This document shows positions 22,216-29,115 of a stretch of 29,115 nt of DNA, piece after piece. The DNA comes from an uncultured Mycoplasmatota bacterium (GTDB taxonomy: Bacteria; Bacillota_I; Bacilli_A; RF39; UBA660): the NCBI GenBank assembly GCA_947087145.1, contig CAMUBM010000001.1, forward strand, positions 1 to 29,115. Reading direction: 5' to 3'. The notes beneath the pieces were generated by a model. The model saw nothing but the letters and a program-made list of their open reading frames with translations, was not told where the DNA came from and did not search any database. The first letter of the stretch is position 1. The number at the start of each line of letters is the position of its first letter. The translations under genes were made by a program, and so were the position numbers.

Positions 22216-23589
22216 ATGATATTTTCAAGCATAAGCTTTCTCTTCTTTTTTTTGCCTTGCTTACTTTTTTGTTACTTCTTCGTTCCTCAAAAAGGTAAAA
22301 ATGTTGTCTTACTTCTATTTAGTCTTTTCTTTTATTATTTCGGTGAAAAAAACACTCTCTTTTTATTACTCACCATTTGTTTTGTGAATTACTTTTTAGG
22401 ACGAACTATTGAAAAATCCCAAAAGAAAATATGGTTTATTTCAGGAATTGTAATCAATATTTGCCTTCTTTTTTACTATAAATACACCAATTTCTTCTTA
22501 GAAACAGCTTTTTCTCTGTTACACCAAAAAGCACCTTTTTTAAATATTGTTCTACCATTAGGCATTAGTTTTTTTACTTTTCAAAACATAAGTTATTTGT
22601 GTGATGTCTATAAAAAGGAAGTGCCTAGTCAAAAAAATTTTTTTACATATACCTTATACATCACCTTATTTCCACAATTAATAGCAGGACCCATTGTACG
22701 ATACAAAGATATAAATAAAGAACTGGAAAATAGAAAAGAAAATAGCAAAACATTTAGTGAAGGTATCGCAAGATTAATTATAGGACTTGGAAAAAAAGTC
22801 ATTTTAGCAGATGGTATGTATTATTTTAGTACACAATTACTACAAGAAGACATGTCCTTTCTTTCCTATTGGTTTGTAGCTTTGAGTTTTCTATTCCAAA
22901 TCTATTATGACTTTTCAGGGTATTCAGACATGGCAATAGGACTTGGAAAAATGTTTGGATTTCATTTCAAAGAGAACTTTGATTATCCACTCATTGCCAC
23001 ATCCATTACCGATTTTTGGAAAAGGTGGCATATTTCATTGACTAGTTTTTTAAAAGATTATGTCTATATCCCTTTGGGAGGAAATCGTACCACAAGAGCA
23101 AAAAATATTCGAAATCTAAGTATTGTTTGGTTTTTAACAGGATTTTGGCATGGTGCCAGTTGGAATTTTATTCTCTGGGGAATGTATTTTTTCTGTTTAT
23201 TAATAATAGAAAAGTTCCTTCTAAAAAAATATCTAAAAAAAGGACTTTTCTCTCGAATTTATACCCTATTCTTTATCTGTATTAGTTTTGTTCTATTTCA
23301 TTTTACAGATATAAATGAATTAGCCGTGTTTCTAAAAGGAATGTTTACAATAACCTTTAAAAACAATGGAATGGCATTTTATTATTTAAAAAATTATGGC
23401 ATGCTTTTTCTTTTTGCTATTCTAGGATGCAGTCCATATTTAAAAAATACAATAAAAAAATTACAGAAAGGAAAAGAAAGGAAATGGTTGAATATCCTTT
23501 CCGTAGGATACCTCTTACTACTATTTTTACTAGCAGTTGCTAAAATAGTAAGTAATTCTTTTCAACCATTTATTTACTTTCGCTTTTAA
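22216..23589 (+). CDS. MBOAT family O-acyltransferase, AlgI/DltB-like
   Basis: Membrane-bound O-acyltransferase of 457 residues with about ten hydrophobic helices. Family motifs: LPLGISFFTFQNISYLCDVYK, PQLIAGPIVRYKDI, YDFSGYSDMAIGLGKMFGF, DFWKRWHISLTSFLKDYVYI with PLGGNR, and TGFWHGASWNFILWG with the catalytic-type His at about residue 311. It resembles AlgI and PatA more than DltB. It likely brings an acyl group across the membrane to an outside sugar polymer, together with the DHHW protein encoded two bases downstream. Confidence 0.93.
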   Translation: MIFSSISFLFFFLPCLLFCYFFVPQKGKNVVLLLFSLFFYYFGEKNTLFLLLTICFVNYFLGRTIEKSQKKIWFISGIVINICLLFYYKYTNFFLETAFSLLHQKAPFLNIVLPLGISFFTFQNISYLCDVYKKEVPSQKNFFTYTLYITLFPQLIAGPIVRYKDINKELENRKENSKTFSEGIARLIIGLGKKVILADGMYYFSTQLLQEDMSFLSYWFVALSFLFQIYYDFSGYSDMAIGLGKMFGFHFKENFDYPLIATSITDFWKRWHISLTSFLKDYVYIPLGGNRTTRAKNIRNLSIVWFLTGFWHGASWNFILWGMYFFCLLIIEKFLLKKYLKKGLFSRIYTLFFICISFVLFHFTDINELAVFLKGMFTITFKNNGMAFYYLKNYGMLFLFAILGCSPYLKNTIKKLQKGKERKWLNILSVGYLLLLFLLAVAKIVSNSFQPFIYFRF

Positions 23590-23591
23590 TA

Positions 23592-24650
23592 ATGAAAGAA
23601 AAATTTTTATCCATTACTTTCGTCGGCATACTATTTATTTTTTTCGCTTTGGGAATTATTTTCAAAGACCAAAAAATATCTTTATTAGAACGCAGATACC
23701 TAACAACCAAAGAAACTTTAAATAAAGACCCTTTTACTAATTTAGATGCATATTTGAGCGATCAATTTCCTTTTCGAAATACATTTCTTTCTTTGTACTC
23801 CTTTTTTGATAGAGTGATTTTAGGAAACAAAGAAAATAATAATATTTATAAAAAAGGGAAAGTTTTAATTGAAAAAAACTATCCTTTACAAGAAAAAAAT
23901 ATTGAAAAATTTAGTCAAAAAATAAACACTATTGCAGAAAAATATTTAAACAAGGATAATCGTGTTTTTTATGCTCTTCTTCCTGATAAAAGTTATTTTT
24001 TAGAGGAAAAAGAATACCAAAAATTAGATTTCCAAAAACTAATAAAGAAAGTAGAAAAAGAAATTGTCTTTCCTTATATAGATCTAATTCCTTTATTTCA
24101 GTTACAAGATTATTACAATACCGATATTCATTTAAAGCAAGAAGCTTACCAAAAAGTAGTAGAAGTTTTAGCCAAAAACTATAATTTTTCCCTACAAAAC
24201 ATATTCTGGGAACAACAAAAAAATAACAATTTTTATGGTTCCTCTTACGCCAAAGGTGCGTATTTTGCAAAACCAGAAGAATTAAATTTTTACACCAATG
24301 CGTGGACAGAACAAGCGGATGTCTGGCATTTAGAATACGGAAAGAAAAAAGTATACGATCAAGAAGAATTGGCTAGTTTGGACGCCTACAATGTATTCTT
24401 AAGTGGGCCCAGTGCCTATGTGGAAATAAATAGTCCCAATGCCTTATCTGAAAAAGAACTCATTTTATTTCGAGATTCTTTTGGAAGTAGTTTAGCCCCT
24501 TTGCTTCTCCCTTATTACAAAAAAATAACTCTCATTGACCTACGATACACCTCTATGGATAAAATAGAACAATACTTAGACTTTAATCACCAAGATGTTT
24601 TATTTCTATACAGCACATTATTAGTAAATAAAAGTAATCTTTTAAAATAA
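23592..24650 (+). CDS. DHHW family protein (AlgX/AlgJ-like, SGNH fold)
   Basis: A 352-residue outside protein with an N-terminal membrane anchor (about 6-24) that likely completes O-acylation with the MBOAT protein. Features: LLERRYLTTKE and FPFRNTFLSLYSFFDR typical of the family start, VFYALLPDKSYF, YNTDIHLKQEAY (Asp about 177, His about 179) where the family has D-x-H-W, and LILFRDSFGSSLAPLL (Ser about 296) with the GDSL-type serine. Trp after the active His is Leu here. No own promoter; two bases from MBOAT. It ends four bases from the stop of the converging XRE gene with no visible terminator. Confidence 0.85.
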   Translation: MKEKFLSITFVGILFIFFALGIIFKDQKISLLERRYLTTKETLNKDPFTNLDAYLSDQFPFRNTFLSLYSFFDRVILGNKENNNIYKKGKVLIEKNYPLQEKNIEKFSQKINTIAEKYLNKDNRVFYALLPDKSYFLEEKEYQKLDFQKLIKKVEKEIVFPYIDLIPLFQLQDYYNTDIHLKQEAYQKVVEVLAKNYNFSLQNIFWEQQKNNNFYGSSYAKGAYFAKPEELNFYTNAWTEQADVWHLEYGKKKVYDQEELASLDAYNVFLSGPSAYVEINSPNALSEKELILFRDSFGSSLAPLLLPYYKKITLIDLRYTSMDKIEQYLDFNHQDVLFLYSTLLVNKSNLLK

Positions 24651-24654
24651 AGAA

Positions 24655-24924
24655 TTAAGATTTCATTTTGGCGTACATTTCAACTCTTTTGGGTAATTTC
24701 TTAGCTAATTTTGCTGTTCTTTCACTAAATAAATCTCTAGGTGCAACACCGAAAGAAGATGCAATCAAATCAATCGTTTCACAAGTGAGATTAAAAGAAC
24801 CAGCTTCAATATAATTAATATCAAATACATCAAACTTTATGGTGTTAGCATAATATTCTTGTGTCCATCCCTTTTGATAACGAAGCCATTTCATATTAAG
24901 GCCTACTAATTCCATCGATTTCAT
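24655..24924 (-). CDS. XRE-family helix-turn-helix protein
   Basis: An 89-residue DNA-binding protein. The helix-turn-helix spans about residues 12-65, with MKWLRYQKGWTQEYYANTI (first helices), YIEAGSFNLTCETIDLIASS (recognition region), and FGVAPRDLFSE closing the domain. A short basic tail follows. ATG 24924 is chosen because GAAGGAG lies eight bases upstream; another ATG six bases earlier is too close to that site, and a longer frame upstream runs through promoter DNA. Target genes are unknown. Confidence 0.8.
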   Translation of the reverse strand: MKSMELVGLNMKWLRYQKGWTQEYYANTIKFDVFDINYIEAGSFNLTCETIDLIASSFGVAPRDLFSERTAKLAKKLPKRVEMYAKMKS

Positions 24925-24982
24925 AATCATTACTCCTTCTACCTTATCCTTTTTATAAACCTGCAATTTATTCCTTATAAAA

Positions 24983-25011
24983 ATTATAAAATTATAAATA
25001 AAATAAAGCAA
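24983..25011 (-). promoter_or_regulatory. Promoter of the XRE gene
   Basis: Reverse-strand TTGCTT (25011-25006), a 17-base spacer and TATAAT (24988-24983), giving a leader of about 50 bases. The rest of 25012-25127 is AT-rich and I see no further feature in it. Confidence 0.5.
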
Positions 25012-25127
25012 TCTTTATTAAAAATATTTAAAGTTAATATCAAGTTTATCAATATAAATTTAACCAAAAGGAATACATTCTTTTCAATATTTACTAAAAA
25101 TTTCCACCCGCAAAACCAAACAAATGT

Positions 25128-25156
25128 TTGAAAATACAAAATTTTTGTAGTACAAT
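25128..25156 (+). promoter_or_regulatory. Promoter of the radical SAM-chaperonin operon
   Basis: TTGAAA (25128-25133), a 17-base spacer and TACAAT (25151-25156). Predicted start near 25163, just before the GGTGAT site of the radical SAM gene. An upstream in-frame ATG at 25128 lies in this promoter and is not the start. Confidence 0.6.
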
Positions 25157-25172
25157 ATTTCTGGTGATATCC

Positions 25173-26381
25173 ATGGAATTACAAGAAAAATTAAAAATAT
25201 TAGCAGATAGTGCGAAATACGATGCTTCCTGTTCTTCGAGTGGAAGTAACAGAAAAAACGAGAAAGGAATTGGTAACACAGCAATTTCAGGAATTTGTCA
25301 TTCCTTTGCTTCCGATGGAAGATGCATTTCTCTTCTAAAAATTCTCATGACCAATTGTTGTATTTTTGATTGCAAATATTGTTTAAATCGCAAAAGTAAC
25401 AACGTCAAAAGAGCAATCTTTACTCCTGAGGAAATCTGTACCATTACCTTAAATTTTTACCGAAGAAACTACATCGAAGGATTATTTTTAAGTTCAGGAA
25501 TTGTGAAAAGTCCAGATTACACTATGGAACTTTTAATAAAAACCATTTCCTTATTGCGTCATAAATACCATTTCAATGGCTACATTCATGCCAAAGCAAT
25601 ACCAGGGTCTAGTCCCAAGTTATTAAAAGAATTAGGCTTTCTTGTAGATAGATTAAGTGCCAATATCGAACTTCCCACAGAAAATGGTCTTAAACTTTTA
25701 GCCCCCAATAAAGAAAGCAAAAATGTAAGAGAGATTATGGAATATGTGCAAAAAAAACATAGTAGAAACTATGCTCCAGCAGGACAAAGTACCCAAATGA
25801 TTATTGGTGCCACCAAAGAAACTGACTTAGAGATTATGAGTAAAAGTTCTAGTCTATACAATAACTACCAATTAAAACGAGTTTTCTATTCTGCTTATGT
25901 TCCAGTAAACAAAGACAATTTGCTACCAAGCCTAGAACACCCTCCTTTAGTAAGAGAAAATAGGCTTTACCAAGCCGACTGGCTACTTCGTTATTATGAT
26001 TTCAAAGTAACAGATTTATTAGACCAACAAAACCCCAACTTTAACATTTTATTAGATCCAAAAGCCGACTGGGCTCTAAGACATTTAGAAGAATTCCCAA
26101 AAGAAGTCAATACTTGTTCTTACTATGATTTACTAAAAATACCTGGGATTGGTGTCAAAAGTGCCAAAAGAATTATCGCTTCTCGCCATCATTTTACCAT
26201 TCATTTAGAAGACTTAAAACGAATGGGAGTGGTTTTAAAACGGGCCAAATATTTTATTTTGTGCAATGGAAAATACGTGACAAACAAAGAATTTTTTAAC
26301 AAAGATTTTATTGAAAAAAACGTAATCTTAGAAGAAAAAAGTGTTCTTACCACCAACAAAGAACAATTGAGGTTGTTTTAA
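25173..26381 (+). CDS. Radical SAM protein, putative DNA modification/repair type
   Basis: A 402-residue radical SAM protein of the group described as linked to UDG-like proteins (TIGR03916-type). The start ELQEKLKILADSAKYDASC with SSSGSNRK is typical of it. The iron-sulfur/SAM motif is CIFDCKYC (Cys63, Cys67, Cys70), followed by FLSSGI (GG-like SAM-binding strand) and RLSANIELPT. Near the C-terminus LLKIPGIGVKSAKRII (about 318-333) is a helix-hairpin-helix, a DNA-binding element. GGTGAT precedes ATG 25173. The next gene begins directly at the base after its stop. The reaction is not known; a DNA role is inferred from the HhH motif and known linkage to glycosylases. Confidence 0.88.
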   Translation: MELQEKLKILADSAKYDASCSSSGSNRKNEKGIGNTAISGICHSFASDGRCISLLKILMTNCCIFDCKYCLNRKSNNVKRAIFTPEEICTITLNFYRRNYIEGLFLSSGIVKSPDYTMELLIKTISLLRHKYHFNGYIHAKAIPGSSPKLLKELGFLVDRLSANIELPTENGLKLLAPNKESKNVREIMEYVQKKHSRNYAPAGQSTQMIIGATKETDLEIMSKSSSLYNNYQLKRVFYSAYVPVNKDNLLPSLEHPPLVRENRLYQADWLLRYYDFKVTDLLDQQNPNFNILLDPKADWALRHLEEFPKEVNTCSYYDLLKIPGIGVKSAKRIIASRHHFTIHLEDLKRMGVVLKRAKYFILCNGKYVTNKEFFNKDFIEKNVILEEKSVLTTNKEQLRLF

Positions 26382-27128
26382 ATGAAAAATGTTTATATGT
26401 ATGATGGTGATTTTCTTTCTCTTTTAAATACCATAGTCTACTTATTAAAAAATCACTTACAAGTAGAAAATATAAAAAACGAAAACTATAACCCATCTCT
26501 TTTTGAAAATACCATACATTTATCCATTCCAAAACAAGAAATAATCATTGAACAGATAGTCTCTTCTTTTGGAAGTTTTGTATTACGTAGCATGTACGAT
26601 GTTTTTTTATCAGAAGAAGAAAACAAAGAAATCATTCTTTATTATTTTTTTCGTAATGCTTTAAAATATCGTCATAAAATCATGTACCATCGCAATTTAA
26701 AATGTGTAAGTGAAGTCTTGCGTATCTCTGCTTTTGTAAGACACGAAATCCATAAAATGAAAGGTTTTTTAAGATTTAAAGAACTTGAAAAAAACATTTT
26801 ATATGCGGAAATGGAACCAACAAATGACATTCTCTTTTTCCTTTCCCTTCACTTTAGGAAACGTTTAAAAAGTGAATTTTGGATTATAAAAGACAACAAA
26901 AGAAAAATACTAAGTATATATGATAAAAAGAAATTTGTAATTGTAAAAGAAGAAGAATTTCAACTACAGAATTTAAAAGAAAGTAAAGAAGAAAAAAACA
27001 TCAAAATCTTATGGAAAACATTTTACAAAACCATAGGCATTAAAGAAAGAAAAAATGACCGCTGTCGTAGGAACTTTATGCCGAAAAAATATTGGAAATA
27101 TATTACAGAAGTGAGTGAAGAACTATGA
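26382..27128 (+). CDS. DUF4130 / radical-SAM-linked DNA metabolism protein
   Basis: A 248-residue partner of the radical SAM gene (TIGR03915-type). Typical features are the start VYMYDGDFLSLL, the middle LKYRHKIMYHRNLKCVSEVLRISAFVRHEIHKMKG, and the C-terminal WKTFYKTIGIKERKNDRCRRNFMPKKYWKYITE, which carries the conserved I-x-x-R-x-N and MP-x-x-Y/W signature (about 211-243). No membrane segments. ATG 26382 comes directly after the radical SAM stop, with GAGGTTG upstream. It shares ATGA with the next gene. In some bacteria this protein carries a fused UDG domain; here it does not. Confidence 0.83.
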   Translation: MKNVYMYDGDFLSLLNTIVYLLKNHLQVENIKNENYNPSLFENTIHLSIPKQEIIIEQIVSSFGSFVLRSMYDVFLSEEENKEIILYYFFRNALKYRHKIMYHRNLKCVSEVLRISAFVRHEIHKMKGFLRFKELEKNILYAEMEPTNDILFFLSLHFRKRLKSEFWIIKDNKRKILSIYDKKKFVIVKEEEFQLQNLKESKEEKNIKILWKTFYKTIGIKERKNDRCRRNFMPKKYWKYITEVSEEL

Positions 27129-28672
27129 AAAAAATAGTAAATGGAAAAGAACTGCAAGAAAAGATACTTGAAAGCATTCATACTTTATGTGGTACAGTAA
27201 AGGAAACTTTAGGACCCAAAGGAAACAATGTATTGATTGATCATTCTACTTTTTCTCCTTTTATCACAAATGATGGTGTAACCATTGCTAAAAACATTGA
27301 AAGCGATGATGAAACATTAGGGGCCATCCTAGAAATTATAAAAGAAGCCTCTATCAAAACCAATGAAGAAGTAGGAGATGGAACAACCACAACTTTAGTT
27401 CTACTAGAAAGTCTTTACGAACAAAGTATAGAATATGTGAATAAAGGAATAAGCCCTATTATCCTTAAAAAGGAACTAGAAGAAGTATTAGAAATCATAC
27501 TAAAAAAATTGCAAAATCAAAAAAGAAAAGCCACAAACAAAGACTTAAAAAATATTGCCATAATCTCTGCAGGAGACGAAACCTTAGGAACTCTTGCCTA
27601 TGAAGCAATCAATAAAGTAAAACAAAAAGAAGCCATAACCATAAAAGAAATACCAGAAAACAAAACCTTTGTCTCTTACCGAAAAGGATATACTTGTGAG
27701 ACTTCTCTTGTCTCTCCTTACTTTTTAAAAGATAAAAAAGTACTAATATATAAAGACGCTTACATCTTAATTATGAACACACCACTGACTGACTTAGAAA
27801 ATATTAGTTTTCTTTTAAATGATTGTTTGAAAACTAAAAAAGAGATTGCAATCATCGCAAATTATTATGACGAACAACTCGTGAGTGAACTTGTTTCACT
27901 TTCCTTAACAGAAGAGATAAATATTTGTCTTCTAAAAATAGAAGAATATGGTATGCATGTGTACGAAATTCTAAAAGATTTAGAAGCAATTACTGGAGCC
28001 AAAATAATAGAACAAGAAAACAACATAACGGCAAAAGATATCGGTAGAATAGAAAATATAGAAATCACAAAAGAAAAAGTAAGAGTTGATTTTAAAACGA
28101 CAGAGAGGATAAAAAATCATATAAAGAAATTAAAAGAAAAAGAAAACTTCAATGATTTAGAAAAAGAGTTCTATACAAATAGATTGGCAATGTTTTCAAA
28201 AGGAACGGCAGAAATCAAATTAGGGGCCCCAACCAAAACGGAACGAATAGAAAAAAGAATGCGTCTAGAAGATGCTTTATGTGCTCTATCTGTTTCTAAA
28301 GAGGGGATGGTACTAGGAGGAGGAATAAGTTTACTACAAATAGCTATGATATTAAATCAAAAAAATGATGCAAACCATATTTGGAAAATCACTCTAAAAA
28401 AACCATGGGAGCAAATTTTAAAGAATGCAGGCATTTTTCCAGAAATCATACAAAAACAAATAGAAAAAGAAGAATACAACACGATTTACAATGTTGCAAG
28501 TGATACTTGGGAGAGTAGTAGAAATACCAAAGTCATGGATCCCTTTTTAGTAGTAATGCATGCTTTAATAAACGCAACTTCTATAGCAGGAATGCTCCTT
28601 ACTACCACCAGTTTAATTATTAATGAATATAAAAACGATATCAATAAAGAAAGCGAATATAGCAATTGGTAG
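27125..28672 (+). CDS. Divergent GroEL-like (group I) chaperonin without GroES
   Basis: A 515-residue chaperonin 60 relative. ATPase elements are kept: TLGPKGNNV (28-36), NDGVTIAK (49-56), GDGTTTT (84-90, with Asp85 at the place of E. coli Asp87), LEDAL (381-385, Asp383 at the place of Asp398) and LGGGIS. The C-terminal equatorial part is recognisable in MDPFLVVMHALINATSIAGMLLTT. The apical region keeps VSPYF (196-200) but is otherwise much changed: KIEEYGMHVYEILKDLEAIT replaces the KAPGFGDRRK helix. The Gly-Gly-Met tail is absent. No groES lies upstream. It overlaps the DUF4130 gene by four bases, so it is translationally coupled to the radical SAM pair. It could be the only GroEL of this organism or a specialised paralog; the window does not tell. 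Confidence 0.88.
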   Translation: MKKIVNGKELQEKILESIHTLCGTVKETLGPKGNNVLIDHSTFSPFITNDGVTIAKNIESDDETLGAILEIIKEASIKTNEEVGDGTTTTLVLLESLYEQSIEYVNKGISPIILKKELEEVLEIILKKLQNQKRKATNKDLKNIAIISAGDETLGTLAYEAINKVKQKEAITIKEIPENKTFVSYRKGYTCETSLVSPYFLKDKKVLIYKDAYILIMNTPLTDLENISFLLNDCLKTKKEIAIIANYYDEQLVSELVSLSLTEEINICLLKIEEYGMHVYEILKDLEAITGAKIIEQENNITAKDIGRIENIEITKEKVRVDFKTTERIKNHIKKLKEKENFNDLEKEFYTNRLAMFSKGTAEIKLGAPTKTERIEKRMRLEDALCALSVSKEGMVLGGGISLLQIAMILNQKNDANHIWKITLKKPWEQILKNAGIFPEIIQKQIEKEEYNTIYNVASDTWESSRNTKVMDPFLVVMHALINATSIAGMLLTTTSLIINEYKNDINKESEYSNW

Positions 28673-28717
28673 TAGTAAAAAAATAGCATTGTTAAAATTA
28701 AGTCTAGGAATACTATT

Positions 28718-28740
28718 CGTATATTTTAAAATTAAAAAGG
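28718..28740 (+). repeat. Direct repeat, left copy
   Basis: CGTATATTTT followed by AAAATTAAAAAGG. The same two blocks occur at 28815-28841 with four extra bases (GTCT) between them. It overlaps the left arm of the following terminator. Confidence 0.55.
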
Positions 28741-28771
28741 TTATTTCTAAAATAAAGAAATAGCCTTATTT
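28737..28771 (+). terminator. Terminator of the radical SAM-chaperonin operon
   Basis: An 11-bp stem with one G-U pair: AAGGTTATTTC (28737-28747) and GAAATAGCCTT (28757-28767), nine-base loop, then ATTTA. It lies about 65 bases after the chaperonin stop. Confidence 0.7.
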
Positions 28772-28814
28772 ACATATAAAATAAACTAAACATACACATT
28801 GCTATTGATTGATG

Positions 28815-28841
28815 CGTATATTTTGTCTAAAATTAAAAAGG
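28815..28841 (+). repeat. Direct repeat, right copy
   Basis: CGTATATTTT, GTCT, AAAATTAAAAAGG. This copy leads into the ribosome binding site of the AbiEi-like fragment. Confidence 0.55.
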
Positions 28842-28850
28842 GGAATAAAA

Positions 28851-28991
28851 ATGTTATATACACATAGAGAATTACTAAAAACTTATAAATCAAATTACCT
28901 AATCGAAAAAGCAGTTAGAGAACAAAAAGCATTTAAAATTGAAAAAGGTATTTATTCTGATAAAAAATGTTCATTATTTAAAAATAATTAG
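28851..28991 (+). pseudogene. Truncated AbiEi-type antitoxin N-terminal fragment
   Basis: A 46-residue ORF starting MLYTHRELLKTYKSN, then YLIEKAVREQKAFKIEKGIY and SDKK. This matches the N-terminal winged-helix part of AbiEi-family type IV antitoxins, where a helix pair is followed by L-x-K-x-G-hydrophobic and the rGvYs strand. Intact members run on for about 150-200 residues more. Here a TAA follows soon after YSDKK and I find no continuation in any frame of the next 80 bases. AGGGGAA gives ATG 28851 a good ribosome binding site, so a short product could be made. No AbiEii toxin gene lies in the window. Confidence 0.55.
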
Positions 28992-29070
28992 TTAGAATTG
29001 CCGATTGAAGATAGTGTTCTTCATCTATGTCTTTATTTATTGTTACCGAGTAATTTGAAAGGAGTTAAAA

Positions 29071-29115
29071 ATGAAAAAAATTTTAGTTGTTGATGATGAA
29101 GAAATGATAACAGAC
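29071..29115 (+). CDS. Response regulator, N-terminal start only (cut by window end)
   Basis: ATG 29071 follows AAAGGAG (29058-29064). The 15 visible residues, MKKILVVDDEEMITD, are the first strand and acidic pair of a receiver domain. The output domain lies outside the window. Residues 28992-29070 between it and the AbiEi fragment hold no gene I can support. Confidence 0.8.
   Translation, partial: MKKILVVDDEEMITD

Noticed and set aside
25128..25172. Upstream ATG start for the radical SAM protein
   Set aside because: This ATG lies in the -35 region of the likely promoter and adds residues foreign to the family.
28992..29070. Possible coding remnant after the AbiEi-like fragment (reads ELPIEDSVLHLCLYLLL in one frame)
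   Set aside because: Short, no start codon or ribosome binding site, and no family match that I can name.

Overview
The window reads as chromosome from a low-GC Gram-positive bacterium (Bacillota, probably an uncultured gut-type Bacilli lineage). The grounds are the very A+T-rich coding sequence, GGAGG-type ribosome binding sites, TGNTATAAT extended -10 promoters, a standard code (TGA, TAG and TAA all end genes; TGG encodes Trp), a lipobox lipoprotein, a Bce-type antibiotic sensing module and no outer-membrane genes. No rRNA, tRNA, CRISPR array, transposase or phage gene was seen.

Layout. 1-4138: the tail of an unidentified gene, then tex and asnB. 4139-5049: a compact locus that looks like a type I toxin-antitoxin system (28-residue membrane peptide, convergent antisense RNA), next to a tspO gene broken by an amber codon. 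5050-9561: a uracil-DNA-glycosylase-like protein and a hypothetical protein, a reverse-strand NUDIX hydrolase, then a four-gene run of GNAT, ASCH, a HhH-GPD-glycosylase-like protein and a queuosine-salvage (DUF2419/Qng1) protein. 9631-11585: a reverse-strand HAD phosphatase, then MazG-like, CYTH and GIY-YIG genes in one operon. 11606-16782: a reverse-strand CapA-like protein, then an envelope operon of PAP2 phosphatase, phosphodiester glycosidase, an anchored protein of unknown function and a GT2-GtrA glycosyltransferase.

16783-17207 has no intact gene but carries a decayed, inverted second copy of the toxin-antitoxin element from 4.2-4.5 kb. 17208-21708 is a BceAB-type ABC transporter followed by its BceRS-type two-component system under a separate promoter. 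A TNACA-N4-TGTAA operator lies just upstream of the transporter promoter. 21755-24650 is a DUF4358 lipoprotein, MBOAT and DHHW/AlgX-like trio that probably O-acylates a surface polymer. 24655-24924 is a reverse-strand XRE regulator. 25173-28672 is a tightly coupled operon of a radical SAM DNA-modification/repair-type protein, its DUF4130 partner and a divergent GroEL-like chaperonin with no GroES. The window ends with a truncated AbiEi-type antitoxin fragment and the start of a response regulator.

The strongest leads are the toxin-antitoxin locus with its decayed inverted copy, the chaperonin-like gene coupled to the radical SAM pair, the glycosylase-like/Qng1 gene pair, and the single amber codon at a conserved Trp of TspO.
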